DNA from: Streptomyces olivoverticillatus
Lineage (GTDB): Bacteria > Actinomycetota > Actinomycetes > Streptomycetales > Streptomycetaceae
NCBI RefSeq assembly: GCF_014203555.1
Contig: NZ_JACHJH010000008.1
Location: 62,001-126,000, forward strand
DNA: 64,000 nt
Reading direction: 5' to 3'
Position numbers and translations under genes: made by a program. The stretch's first letter is position 1; the number at the start of each line of letters is the position of its first letter. A model generated the notes under the pieces. That model was not told where the DNA came from, searched no databases, and was given only the letters and a program-made list of their open reading frames with translations. Positions 8,076 through 16,642 of the stretch are shown in pieces.

Positions 8076-8753
8076 ATGGGCCACCTCCAGCAGCGCAATC
8101 TCATCACCGCCACGGAGCGGCTGCGCGACCAGGTCGCCCATGCCCTGAGAGCCGCGCTCATCTCCGGTGAACTCCGCCCCGGCCAGGTCTACTCCGCGCC
8201 GGTGCTCGCGGAGGACTTCGGCATCTCCGCGACCCCGGTCCGCGAGGCCATGCTCGACCTCGCCCGCGAGGGCCTGGTCGAGCCGGTCCGCAACAAGGGC
8301 TTCCGGGTGACCGAGGTCAACGAGCGCGACCTGGACCAGTACACCGAGATCCGCACGCTGATCGAGGTGCCCACGACCGGACACGTCACGCGCACCGCGG
8401 CCCGCGAGGACCTCGAAGCGCTCCGCCCGGTCGCCGAGGAGATCGTGCGCGCCGCGCGCGAGCACGACCTCATCGGCTACCTGGAGGCCGACCGGCAGTT
8501 CCACCTCACCCTGCTGGCCTTCTCCGGCAACGAACGCCTCGTCGAGACCGTCGGTGACCTGCGCAAGCGCTCGCGCCTGTACGGGCTGACCGCCCTCGAC
8601 CGGCGCGGCGAACTCATCCCCTCCGCCGAGGAGCACCTCGAGCTCCTCGACCTGATGCTCGCGGGCGACGCCGAAGGCGCCGAGAAGTGCATGGCACGGC
8701 ACCTCGGCCACGTGCGCTCCCTGTGGGCCAAGGGCAGCGAAAGAGAGTCCTGA
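8076..8753 (+). CDS. GntR family (FCD domain) transcriptional regulator
   Basis: The 225-residue protein has a GntR winged helix at about residues 8-75 (LRDQVAHALRAALISGELRPGQ, then LAEDFGISATPVREAMLDLAREG) and an all-helical FCD ligand domain behind it. FCD regulators usually sense a pathway carboxylic acid. Being inside the hydroxyproline locus, it is likely its local regulator, like HypR-type proteins of other bacteria, and could bind the dyads at 121-152 and 1608-1628. A 133-base gap separates it from the aldehyde dehydrogenase, and the hydrolase gene starts four bases after its stop. Effector and sign of control are unknown. Confidence 0.88.
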   Translation: MGHLQQRNLITATERLRDQVAHALRAALISGELRPGQVYSAPVLAEDFGISATPVREAMLDLAREGLVEPVRNKGFRVTEVNERDLDQYTEIRTLIEVPTTGHVTRTAAREDLEALRPVAEEIVRAAREHDLIGYLEADRQFHLTLLAFSGNERLVETVGDLRKRSRLYGLTALDRRGELIPSAEEHLELLDLMLAGDAEGAEKCMARHLGHVRSLWAKGSERES

Positions 8754-8757
8754 ACCC

Positions 8758-10023
8758 ATGAACCCGGCCTACGCGACCGTCGACCACGTCTTCGACGTAC
8801 CCCTGGACCACTCCTCGCCCGGCGGACCCCGCATCGAGGTCTTCGCCCGCGAGGTCGCCGACCCGGCCCGGGCGGGCGAGCCGCTGCCCTGGCTGCTCTA
8901 CTTGCAGGGCGGTCCGGGCGGCAAGTCGCCCCGGCCGTCCGCCGGTTCCCCCGGCTGGCTGGACCACGCCCTCAAGACCCACCGCGTGCTGCTGCTCGAC
9001 CAGCGCGGCACCGGGCGCTCCACCCCCGTCACCGCCCGCACCGCCGCCCGCTGCGCCGACCCCGGCCGGCTCGCCGCGTACCTGGCCCACTTCCGGGCGG
9101 ACTCGATAGTCGAGGACGCCGAGCTGATACGCCGCGCCCTGTGCGGCGACGAGCCCTGGGAGACGCTCGGCCAGAGCTACGGCGGCTTCCTCACCCTCAC
9201 CTACCTCTCCCGGGCGCCGGAGGGGCTGCGGTCCTGCTATGTGGCGGGCGGCCTGCCCGGACTGAGCGCGACCGCCGACGAGGTCTACGCCCGCACCTAC
9301 CCCCGCGTCCGGGACCGGGTCCTGGAGTTCTACGACCGGTACCCGGACGACGCGCCCCGGCTGCGCCGCATCGCCGACCTGCTCGGCGCCGGTGACGTCC
9401 GCCTTCCGGACGGCGACCGGCTCACCGTCCGCCGGCTGCGCGCCCTCGGCCTGGCCCTCGGCATGGGCGACGGCTTCGAGCGCCTGCACTGGCTCCTCGA
9501 CGAGGCCCTCGACGCCGACGGTGAGCCGTCCGACGTCTTCCTCCACCAGACGGCGAACCTGACCGGCTTCCGGGAGAACCCGCTGTACGCCGTGCTCCAG
9601 GAGACGATCTACGGGCAGGGCGGGGCGCCCACGGCATGGGCGGCGTCCCGGGCGATGGCGGACCTCCCGGAGTTCGCCGACGACGCGGACCCGCTGATGC
9701 TCACCGGCGAGATGATCTACCCCTGGATGTTCCGGGACATCGCGGGCCTGCGCCCCTTCGCCGAGGCCGCCGAGCTGCTCGCGCACTCGGACGCCTGGCA
9801 GCCGCTGTACGACCCGCGCCGCCTCGCCGCCAACCGGGTGCCGGTCGCGGCGGTCGTCTACCACGACGACATGTACGTCGACGCCGGGCTCTCCCTGCGC
9901 ACCGCACGGGAGGTCGGCGCGGTGCGGACATGGGTCACCAACGAGTGGGAGCACGACGGCATCGGCGCCTCGGGCGGACGGGTGCTGGCCCGGCTGATGG
10001 ACATGGCCGCGGGACGCGCCTAG
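8758..10023 (+). CDS. Alpha/beta hydrolase, proline iminopeptidase-like (S33)
   Basis: The 421-residue protein is an S33-type alpha/beta hydrolase. It has the oxyanion segment LQGGPGGKSPRP, LDQRGTGRS, and the nucleophile elbow GQSYGGF (Ser near residue 140). The Asp is likely in YHDDMYVDAG and the His in NEWEHDGIG at the C-terminus. A helical lid of about 200 residues separates Ser from Asp. Prolyl iminopeptidases of this type release N-terminal proline or hydroxyproline. The gene follows the GntR regulator by four bases, so it probably belongs to the hydroxyproline locus and complements the M24 peptidase at the other end. It has no signal peptide, so it should act inside the cell. Confidence 0.85.
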   Translation: MNPAYATVDHVFDVPLDHSSPGGPRIEVFAREVADPARAGEPLPWLLYLQGGPGGKSPRPSAGSPGWLDHALKTHRVLLLDQRGTGRSTPVTARTAARCADPGRLAAYLAHFRADSIVEDAELIRRALCGDEPWETLGQSYGGFLTLTYLSRAPEGLRSCYVAGGLPGLSATADEVYARTYPRVRDRVLEFYDRYPDDAPRLRRIADLLGAGDVRLPDGDRLTVRRLRALGLALGMGDGFERLHWLLDEALDADGEPSDVFLHQTANLTGFRENPLYAVLQETIYGQGGAPTAWAASRAMADLPEFADDADPLMLTGEMIYPWMFRDIAGLRPFAEAAELLAHSDAWQPLYDPRRLAANRVPVAAVVYHDDMYVDAGLSLRTAREVGAVRTWVTNEWEHDGIGASGGRVLARLMDMAAGRA

Positions 10024-10141
10024 CGAGGATTGTCAAGAGGGCGCGTCAAGGAGGCGCATCGTTTCTCCACAAGCGGATGCATGTTCGCCTGCTGTTTACC
10101 TATCGTCTGTGATCCCTCCGCTACTCACAGAGAGCGAAATC

Positions 10142-10774
10142 ATGGACGCATTACGGCACATCGCAGCCCACTTGGCGCTCGACCTCACCGCCGTCTGCCT
10201 GCTGACCTTCGCCATCTACTATCCGCGGCACCGCCGCCGCGACCTCGTACCGGCCTATCTCGCGCTGAACGCCGGGCTGTTCACCGTTGTCGCCGCCCTC
10301 GCCCAGGTGGGCGGCAGCGGCGGTGCGGCGCTCGGGTTCGGGCTCTTCGGAGTGCTGTCGATCGTCCGGCTGCGGTCCGACGCCGTCCAGCACGAAGAAG
10401 TCGCGTACTACTTCACCACGCTGGTGCTCGGCCTCGTCTGCGGTCTGCCGCACCTGGCGTTCTCGCTCAAGGCCGGGCTGAGCGCCGCCCTGCTCCTCGT
10501 GGTCTGGGCCGCCGACAGCCCCCGGCTCCTGGCCCGTTCGCGCCGGACGATCGTCACCCTCGACACCGTGCACGGCGACCCCGCCGCACTCCGCGCCGAC
10601 CTGGCCCGGCGGCTGGGCGAGCCGCTGCACTGGACCGTCATGGAAGTCGACTACGTCCGCGATCTCTCGGTCGTCGACGTGCGCTACCGCGAGCCCGAAC
10701 CGGGCGTCACCGTGCGCCGCGTCCCCGACGACGCAGCCGTGCGCCGGACCGCGCCCGCCTGGGAGTCGGCGTGA
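10142..10774 (+). CDS. DUF4956 domain membrane protein
   Basis: The 210-residue protein has three or four predicted membrane helices in its first 130 residues: LTAVCLLTFAIYY, LALNAGLFTVVAALAQV, GFGLFGVLSIVRL and the segment around LVLGLVCGLPHLAF. A soluble C-terminal region follows. SIVRLRSD is the conserved core of DUF4956. These proteins commonly sit next to VTC-type polyphosphate polymerases, as here, and may couple the polymerase to the membrane or export. ATG 10142 was chosen over the GTG 33 bases upstream because an AGAGAGCG stretch precedes it and the helix prediction starts soon after. Its stop overlaps the next start by four bases. Confidence 0.8.
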   Translation: MDALRHIAAHLALDLTAVCLLTFAIYYPRHRRRDLVPAYLALNAGLFTVVAALAQVGGSGGAALGFGLFGVLSIVRLRSDAVQHEEVAYYFTTLVLGLVCGLPHLAFSLKAGLSAALLLVVWAADSPRLLARSRRTIVTLDTVHGDPAALRADLARRLGEPLHWTVMEVDYVRDLSVVDVRYREPEPGVTVRRVPDDAAVRRTAPAWESA

Positions 10775-11583
10775 CGACCGCGCAGGCGCCCCTTGCCTCG
10801 CCCGCCGCCCGGGCCGTCGGACAGGCCGTGCACGCCGCCGGTGCCATCTCCCTCGCGGAGGTCAACGAACGGGCCGAGCTGCTCGCCCGCTTCGACCGCA
10901 GCTACCTCGTGCCCGTCCCCGTGTTCCTCGACATGGCCGCGAGACTGACCGCACCCGGGCGCCCCGACGGCCCGTTCCGGGTGCTGACCATCGACGGCCG
11001 CCGCGCCTTCCGATACCACTCCGTCTACTACGACACCCCCGGCCTCCGCTCCTTCCACGACCACCGGCAGGGCCGCCGGCTCCGCTTCAAGATCCGCGAG
11101 CGGGTGTACCAGGACTCGGGGGAGCGGCAGTTCGAGATCAAGCTCAAGGGGCGGCGCGGCGACACCGTCAAGCACCGCCGCCCCCTGACCGGCAAGGACA
11201 CCCCGCTCGACGCCCCGCACCGGGCCTTCCTCGCCGAGACCCTGCACCGGTCCTACGGCATCGACGCGCCCGCCGAGCTGCGCCCCTCGCTCAGCACGGA
11301 CTACCTGCGGACGACCCTGGTGGCCGACGGCGAACGCATCACCTGCGACGTGGGGCTGGTCTGCGACGACCTTCGGGCGGTGCGGACCGTGCGGTGCGAC
11401 ACCGGTCTAGTCCTGGTCGAGACGAAGTCGGCCGGCCATCTCACCGACGCCGACCGGATATTGCACGACGCCGGGCTGCGCCCCGCCGTGTTCACCAAAT
11501 ACTGCGGAGCGCTCGCGGCCCTGCACCCCGCCCTCCCGGCGAACCGCTGGCGCCGGGCCGCGCGCCGCGCCTTCCGGCCCTGA
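10771..11583 (+). CDS. VTC domain polyphosphate polymerase
   Basis: The 270-residue protein resembles the VTC catalytic domain, a tunnel fold that makes polyphosphate from nucleoside triphosphate. The alternating basic and acidic strand motifs are visible: YHSVYYDTP, RRLRFKIRERVY, QFEIKLKGRRGDTVKHRR, LRPSLSTDYLRTTL, ERITCDVGL and a late LVETKS strand with acidic metal ligands, then FTKYCGAL. GTG 10771 overlaps the DUF4956 stop (GTGA), so the two are translated together. Many bacterial pairs include a CotH-like kinase gene, which is not seen here. The ATP-dependent polymerase function is inferred from the family. Confidence 0.85.
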   Translation: MTTAQAPLASPAARAVGQAVHAAGAISLAEVNERAELLARFDRSYLVPVPVFLDMAARLTAPGRPDGPFRVLTIDGRRAFRYHSVYYDTPGLRSFHDHRQGRRLRFKIRERVYQDSGERQFEIKLKGRRGDTVKHRRPLTGKDTPLDAPHRAFLAETLHRSYGIDAPAELRPSLSTDYLRTTLVADGERITCDVGLVCDDLRAVRTVRCDTGLVLVETKSAGHLTDADRILHDAGLRPAVFTKYCGALAALHPALPANRWRRAARRAFRP

Positions 11584-11608
11584 CCGGGGGAGACGAGCGG
11601 GGGTCGGG

Positions 11609-12853
11609 TCAGCGGAAGGCCGTCCGTACGACCCGCCCCGCCCGGTACACCGCACACACCTGCCGCAAGGCGCCGAGGTCGTGCACCGGATCGCCCCGCA
11701 CGGCGAGCAGATCGGCGTCATGGCCGCGGGCCACCCGCCCCTTGCTGGCCCCGAGCCCGCACGACTCGGCGGCCAGCGACGTCACCGACGCCAGCGCCGA
11801 GCTGTTCGTACCGACCTGCCCGGCGAAGTACGCCACGTCGAGAGGCAGCACGTCATGCGGCTTGTACGCGTTGATCCCGGCATCCGTACAGCACACCACC
11901 CGCACGCCCCGCCGCCACATCAGCGCCTGGTTCTCCCAGTAGGGCTCGATGGTCTGCAGCACCTCCGCGGGCATCCCTTCCCGCGGCTTGACGACTGTGG
12001 CGCCGACGTACGTCCCGGCGGCGGCCATGGCGTCGATGGTCGCGAGGTCGGCTTTCACGCCCGACGGCGTCATGAACGTGCAGTGCTCGATGCCGTCGGC
12101 ACCGGCCGCGACGGCATCCGCAATGCCGGCCGCACCGTGCGCGTGCGCGGTGACGGGAAGGCCCAGCCGGTGGGCCGCGTCCGTGACGGCCCGCAGTTCC
12201 GCCGGGCTGTACTGCGACCCTCCGGGATTCGAACCGGTGGTGGACATGCCCCCCGTCGCCATGATCTTCACCAGGTCCACCCCATGGCGAGCCCGCTCCC
12301 GCACGGCGGCCACGGCGGCCTCGGTCCCGTCCGCCACCCCGCCCAGATACCAGCAGTGCCCCCCGCTGCCGGTGAGCGGAGGACCGGCCGCCACGATCTG
12401 CGGCCCCAAAAGGCCGTCGGGTCCGGCATCGACGGCGGCATCGGCTTCGGCGGCGGCATGTTCCTCATATTCCTCACGCAGCCGCAGGGCGAGGTATCCG
12501 CGGTCACCGAGGTCGCGAACCGTGGTGATTCCGGCATGCAGAGCGCGGGCGGCGTGCTCGCGCATACGGGCCAGAACGGTGGCGTCGTCATCGTCGACCA
12601 TCTGCCGCTCGGCGTTGCCGTTCGGGTCGAAGACGAGATGGGAATGCGCGTCCACCAGGCCCGGCAGGAGAGTGGCGTCCCCCAGGTCCGTCACCGCCAC
12701 GCCCTCCGGCGGGTTCGCGCCGGTGAGATCGACGTCCGTGATCCGTCCGTGCTCGGCCAGCACCATGACCGGACCGCGATGCATCGCAGCGCCGTCGAAC
12801 AAGCGCGCCGCGCGTATGGCCAAACGGGAATCGCCCACGACTGTTTCGCCCAC
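11609..12853 (-). CDS. Amidohydrolase family protein (imidazolonepropionase/prolidase-like)
   Basis: This metal-dependent hydrolase of 414 residues (428 from the alternative ATG at 12895) has the amidohydrolase motifs in order: VDAHSHLVFD metal ligands, a Lys in GVDLVKIMATGG that may be carboxylated, HAHG, GIEHCTFM and CCTDAG. Such proteins are related to microbial prolidase, aryldialkylphosphatase and imidazolonepropionase; the substrate cannot be read from sequence. The GTG at 12853 is preferred because GGAGAGA precedes it and the conserved beta strand begins a few residues later; the ATG at 12895 lacks a ribosome site. It converges with the polyphosphate operon, leaving 25 bases between stops. 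Confidence 0.85.
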   Translation of the reverse strand: MGETVVGDSRLAIRAARLFDGAAMHRGPVMVLAEHGRITDVDLTGANPPEGVAVTDLGDATLLPGLVDAHSHLVFDPNGNAERQMVDDDDATVLARMREHAARALHAGITTVRDLGDRGYLALRLREEYEEHAAAEADAAVDAGPDGLLGPQIVAAGPPLTGSGGHCWYLGGVADGTEAAVAAVRERARHGVDLVKIMATGGMSTTGSNPGGSQYSPAELRAVTDAAHRLGLPVTAHAHGAAGIADAVAAGADGIEHCTFMTPSGVKADLATIDAMAAAGTYVGATVVKPREGMPAEVLQTIEPYWENQALMWRRGVRVVCCTDAGINAYKPHDVLPLDVAYFAGQVGTNSSALASVTSLAAESCGLGASKGRVARGHDADLLAVRGDPVHDLGALRQVCAVYRAGRVVRTAFR

Positions 12854-13007
12854 TGTTTCTCTCCACGGTGATGGCGGATGGTCCGCTGCCCGCATGAGCC
12901 TGTGATCAGGAGTTTACGTTCTCCTCCACCACCGCCCGGTACCGGTCCCGTGCAGCCAAGTGACGTGGTCGGCAACCCGGTTGTGGGGCCTTCGCATGCA
13001 TGTACAG

Positions 13008-13024
13008 TTGCTTGCGGCAGGCAA
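13008..13024. promoter_or_regulatory. 17-bp inverted repeat upstream of the ImmA/IrrE-like module
   Basis: TTGCTTGC-G-GCAGGCAA is an inverted repeat with one mismatch per arm. It lies 23 bases before a GTG with a strong GAGGGGAGG ribosome site (13047) and 169 bases before the zinc-protease-like gene. It may be an operator for that unit. Confidence 0.4.
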
Positions 13025-13046
13025 AGGCCCGAGGGGAGGTCATCGC

Positions 13047-13154
13047 GTGGACGCGGCAGCGTTGGGCGATGGCGCGGCCGAAGATGCGGCCTGCGGCACG
13101 GCCCACCACACGGACAGCCGAGATGCGTCCTGGCACCCCATCGGGGATCAATGA
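13047..13154 (+). CDS. Possible small ORF leading the ImmA/IrrE-like operon
   Basis: A 35-codon frame opens at GTG 13047, directly after GAGGGGAGG at an ideal distance, and ends at TGA 13154, 38 bases before the ImmA/IrrE-like start. I recognise no family. Codon usage is not clearly biased, and the peptide is Ala-, Asp- and His-rich without a membrane segment. The good ribosome site is the main support. It may be a leader peptide or a remnant; operons of this type often begin with a small XRE protein, but no HTH is present here. Confidence 0.3.
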   Translation: MDAAALGDGAAEDAACGTAHHTDSRDASWHPIGDQ

Positions 13155-13192
13155 GCCGGCGGTGCCCGCGGACGCAGGAGAGGGTTACGCTC

Positions 13193-13678
13193 ATGGCCAA
13201 CAAGCAGGTATGGGCCATCGCCGAAGAGCTCGCCGCGCATCTCCCCGAACTTCCGCAGCCGTGGGACATCGAAAAACTCTGTGAGGCGCTGGAGCAGACG
13301 CGCGGACGCCCCTTGCGGCTCCACCCGGTCGACCTTCCCGCCCTGCCTTCGGGCGTCTGGTACGACGACGGCGCATGCGACTTCATCCTCTACCGCTCGT
13401 CGGCGGCCGGTTATTACCGGGACCACATCATCCTGCACGAGATCTGCCACATGCTCGCCGGTCACGGCGTGCCGCCCGAGGAACTGGCGGGCAGGGCGCG
13501 ATCCGCCGATTCCGCAGCCGGTCCGCGCTCGGACGGCCAGGCGTGCAACGCCGCCGAAGAAGAACTCGCCGAGACCTTCGCGTCCGTGGTCCTGAAGATC
13601 GCCGGCCAGCGGCGGCCGAGGAAGGTCAGTGCCGTCGAGCGCCGGGCAGAGGAACTGCTCGGAGCCGCCGGTGCATGA
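13193..13678 (+). CDS. ImmA/IrrE-like zinc metallopeptidase (toxin-component type)
   Basis: The 161-residue protein has the zinc motif HEICH in IILHEICHMLAGHG at about residues 81-94, with a downstream Glu-rich helix (AEEELAETFASVV) giving the third ligand. This fits the ImmA/IrrE family, whose members cleave or bind XRE repressors or act as toxin components. No XRE gene is adjacent. ATG 13193 is preceded by GCAGGAGAGGG. The last eight bases overlap the membrane-protein gene, so the two probably form one unit; this pairing with a MAB_1171c-type protein is common in streptomycetes. Target and trigger are unknown. Confidence 0.8.
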   Translation: MANKQVWAIAEELAAHLPELPQPWDIEKLCEALEQTRGRPLRLHPVDLPALPSGVWYDDGACDFILYRSSAAGYYRDHIILHEICHMLAGHGVPPEELAGRARSADSAAGPRSDGQACNAAEEELAETFASVVLKIAGQRRPRKVSAVERRAEELLGAAGA

Positions 13679-14921
13679 CGTCCCCGGCTGGGTCGAGACT
13701 CTGCGCGGGGTCATTCTCTCCATCGTCCTGGCCGTCCTGGCCCTGCGCATACCGTCCCTGCGACGTCCGCGCCAACGCCCCCTGTGGTACGTACTGCTGG
13801 CCCTGGCGACCGGGTCGTTGGCGATCCAGCCCCAGGTGGGACCCTGGATCGACGGCGCGACCGGCATCGCCAAGGCGGGCGAGCTCACCGTCACCATGGT
13901 GGCACTCACCGACTTCGCGGCCGTCTGGTGGCTCGCGGTGGCCCTGCACTCCGCGGGCCACGCCGCCCCCGCCCGGCTGCGCCGCGCCCCGGTGGTGAGC
14001 GCGGCCGCCATGGCCGTACTCGCCGTCGCCTTCTTCGCCGTCACGCCTGCCCCCGACCGCTTCGGGGCCCAGGCCCACGGCTGGTGGATCGGTTACGCGG
14101 TGGCGTGGATCGCCTATGGCGCGGTCACGGCAACGGGGGCGGCCGCGGTCTTCTGGCGGCACGGCATCACCATGCGCAGCCCGGCCCTGCGGACGAGCGT
14201 CCTGGCGCTCGCCGTCGGCACCAGCGCGGAACTGCCCTACCTGGTGATCCGCGCCATCCGGTGGTTCACCCCCCACGCGCCGTCGATGCTCGCGCTGGTC
14301 GGCTTCTGGTGCTCCTTCGCCCGCTTCGTCCTCGTCGCCCTCGGATGCTCGCTGGCCGCGCTCGAACCGCTGAGGAGGGCGTTCGCCTACTGGTACCGCA
14401 GGCAGCGCCTCCGCGGCCTGTGGCTGCTGCTCCGGCAGGCGACGCCCGAGCTCGTACTGGCGCCCCCGGGGTCGCGCGGCCTGGACCTGCTGGCGTTCGA
14501 CAACACCTGGGAGCGGCTCCATCAACGGGTCGTCGACATCCGCGACAGCATCACCTTCCTGCACAACGGATGGGCCTCGCCTGCGCTGCTGGAGCAGGCC
14601 TCGCAGTACGCGGCCGGGTGCGTCGGGGAAGATGCCGGCGGCGACCGCAGTGGTCACGACGATCGCAGTGGTCAGGACCGGGAGCGCCTCCTCGCCGTGG
14701 CGTGCTGGATCGAGGCCGCGCGGCGCGACGCGCTGGCGGGCGCGCCCAAGCTCCACTGCGAGCTCGACAAGGACCTGCTGCCGGACGTGCACGCCAGCGC
14801 GTCCACCGTGCACCGCGAGATCCGTCATCTGCTGTGCCTGCACAGGGCCTTGCGGTCGCGTCCGGTACGGGCCTTCGCCGACGGCGCCCGGGAGCACACG
14901 GCGGCGGACACGCCGTCCTGA
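13671..14921 (+). CDS. MAB_1171c-type integral membrane protein
   Basis: The 416-residue protein has about seven predicted membrane helices in its first 240 residues (for example GVILSIVLAVLALRIP, MVALTDFAAVWWLAVALH, AAAMAVLAVAFFAV and MLALVGFWCSFARFVLVALG). A cytoplasmic helical domain of about 170 residues follows, containing WERLHQRVVDIRDSI. This layout matches the MAB_1171c-like membrane proteins that follow ImmA/IrrE-like genes in actinomycetes. They have been called putative transporters without biochemical proof. GTG 13671 overlaps the upstream stop by eight bases and has GGAG in front. It could be a membrane sensor rather than a carrier. An Asp/Gly/Gln-rich insert near residues 320-335 may be a flexible linker. 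Confidence 0.72.
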   Translation: MHDVPGWVETLRGVILSIVLAVLALRIPSLRRPRQRPLWYVLLALATGSLAIQPQVGPWIDGATGIAKAGELTVTMVALTDFAAVWWLAVALHSAGHAAPARLRRAPVVSAAAMAVLAVAFFAVTPAPDRFGAQAHGWWIGYAVAWIAYGAVTATGAAAVFWRHGITMRSPALRTSVLALAVGTSAELPYLVIRAIRWFTPHAPSMLALVGFWCSFARFVLVALGCSLAALEPLRRAFAYWYRRQRLRGLWLLLRQATPELVLAPPGSRGLDLLAFDNTWERLHQRVVDIRDSITFLHNGWASPALLEQASQYAAGCVGEDAGGDRSGHDDRSGQDRERLLAVACWIEAARRDALAGAPKLHCELDKDLLPDVHASASTVHREIRHLLCLHRALRSRPVRAFADGAREHTAADTPS

Positions 14922-15037
14922 AACCCCCTCGTGCCGCCCGGGACGGACCCGGCGCGTGTCATTCGGCCTAACGGGTCCGGTTGTCCCTAGAATTGCGGAA
15001 TGTTCATAGCCAGCACGTTCCCCGGAGGGGTGATCCG

Positions 15038-15445
15038 GTGAACAGGTCCGAGGCCACCGATACGCAGTGGGAGGGACTGGCCGAGGTCGTCCCGCTGCGT
15101 GGCCACCACGCATGGCCGTCATGGCCCGATCACCGGGCCCTGCCCGAAGAGGAGCCGGAGGAGAGCCGACGGCAGCTCGTCGTCCTGCGCGTGCAGATCT
15201 TCGCGGATGCCCGCGAGGTCGCCGAGCACCTGATGGCGGGGACCCCGGTACTGCTGGATCTCACCAGCGCCGACACCGACGTCGCCAAGCGCATCCTGGA
15301 CTTCTCCAGCGGTGTCGTCTTCGGGCTGAGCAGTGGAATGCACCGAGTCGACACCAATGTGTTCCTGCTTGCCCCGGAAGGGACGGAGGTGGCCTCTGGG
15401 TACCCCGATCGTAGGAAGAGTGATCAGATGAAACGGTTTGGCTGA
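15038..15445 (+). CDS. SepF-like cell division protein
   Basis: The 135-residue protein matches the SepF core: strand VVLRVQIFADAREVAEHLMAGTPVLLDL, then the helix and strand in KRILDFSSGVVFGLSSGMHRVDTNVFLLAPEGTEV. SepF anchors FtsZ to the membrane through an N-terminal amphipathic helix and polymerises into rings. This copy lies apart from the dcw cluster and has a short N-terminus with no clear amphipathic helix, so it is more likely an accessory paralogue (streptomycetes have several SepF-like proteins) than the main SepF. GTG 15038 follows GGAGGGG at normal spacing. The C-terminal tail is charged and probably disordered. Confidence 0.82.
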   Translation: MNRSEATDTQWEGLAEVVPLRGHHAWPSWPDHRALPEEEPEESRRQLVVLRVQIFADAREVAEHLMAGTPVLLDLTSADTDVAKRILDFSSGVVFGLSSGMHRVDTNVFLLAPEGTEVASGYPDRRKSDQMKRFG

Positions 15446-15469
15446 GCGGTTGCCCCATACGGTCCGGGT

Positions 15470-16642
15470 ATGGACGCAAGCAGTGCCCGACCGCCCGCCG
15501 CCGGTGTCACCCTCCAGCGCCCCACCGTCACCGAACTGCGGCTTTCCTCCTTCAAATCGCACCGCAACGCCAGCTATGCGCTGGGGCCGCTCACGCTCTT
15601 CCGGGGCGCGAGCGGGAGCGGCAAGTCCAGTGCCCTCGAGGCCTACCAGACCCTCGCCCGCCTCGCGGGCGGTGACAGCCTCGACGAGGCCCTGACCCCG
15701 GTGGCAGGCGGCGCCATTGCCTGCGTACCGCAGAACGCCCGGCCCGACGCACAGGGGCGGCGCGGATTCCGGATCGGCTGCACCGTCGAGGGGCCGGCGG
15801 GGCCGGTTCGGCTGGACGTGGCCGTGCAGGCCGAGCCCGAACTGCGCGTCGTCGGCGAGCGGCTGACGGGCTCGGGGCAGACCCTGCTCTCCACGGCGCT
15901 GCGCGACCCCGGGCTGCGCCGGGTGGAAGCCGCCTGGCACACGGCGGGGTCCGTCCCCGTCACCCGGGCGCCGCTGCCCGACGACCGGCTCGGCACCGCG
16001 CTGCTGCCGCTGCGCGTGGCGGGCAAGACGCCGGGACAGCGCATGGTGCTGGACGCGGCCGAACAGGTCGTGGTCGCGCTGCGCTCGGTGTTCCCCTGTG
16101 ATCCGCGCCCGGAGCTGATGCGCGCACCGGCCGCCGCGCGCGACGGTCTGCTGCGCGGCGCCTGCGACAACGTTGCCGCGGTGCTCGGGCGCACGCGCAA
16201 CGAGTGCGCCACACGGCACGCGGCGCTGGTCTCGGCGGCGGAAGCCGGCTGCCGGGGGTCGGTGGAGGGGCTGACCGTCCAGCCGCTGGACGGCGGTTTC
16301 GTACGGGCCGTGCTGGCGCGGAGCGCGGGCGGGGCGACCCCGCTGGAGCGGCTGGGCGACGGGGAGCTGCGCTATCTGGCGCTGTGCCTGGTGCTGCTGA
16401 CGGGGCCCGGGGTGCTGGCGGTTGACCCGGCCGCCGAGGTCCTGCCCGCACGCCAGGTCCTCACGGTGCTGGCGGACGGCTTCGACCGCTGTCTGGACGC
16501 GCGGCAGGCGCGGGAGCTGCTGGGGCTGGCGGCGCGGATGTGCGAGCGGGGGCACATCAGGCTGGTGGGGACGGTGCGAGAAGCTGCGGGCGAGGTGGCG
16601 GAGGAGGTGGCAGGGGCGTCGATGGTAGACCTGGGGACGTGA
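15470..16642 (+). CDS. AAA/RecF-OLD-like ATPase
   Basis: The 390-residue protein opens with a strand-rich ABC/SMC-type ATPase N-lobe (ELRLSSFKSHRNASYALGPLTLF) and a Walker A GASGSGKSS at residues 46-54. A C-terminal LGDGELRYLALCLVLL at about 294-309 fills the signature-motif position. The Walker B strand reads VLAVDPAAE, so the Glu normally directly after Asp is replaced by Pro, with a Glu three residues further on. No long coiled coil and no Toprim nuclease domain is seen. It overlaps the pyrophosphohydrolase gene by four bases, so they are co-translated. The function is unknown; a DNA-repair or defence-type role is conjecture. Confidence 0.7.
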   Translation: MDASSARPPAAGVTLQRPTVTELRLSSFKSHRNASYALGPLTLFRGASGSGKSSALEAYQTLARLAGGDSLDEALTPVAGGAIACVPQNARPDAQGRRGFRIGCTVEGPAGPVRLDVAVQAEPELRVVGERLTGSGQTLLSTALRDPGLRRVEAAWHTAGSVPVTRAPLPDDRLGTALLPLRVAGKTPGQRMVLDAAEQVVVALRSVFPCDPRPELMRAPAAARDGLLRGACDNVAAVLGRTRNECATRHAALVSAAEAGCRGSVEGLTVQPLDGGFVRAVLARSAGGATPLERLGDGELRYLALCLVLLTGPGVLAVDPAAEVLPARQVLTVLADGFDRCLDARQARELLGLAARMCERGHIRLVGTVREAAGEVAEEVAGASMVDLGT

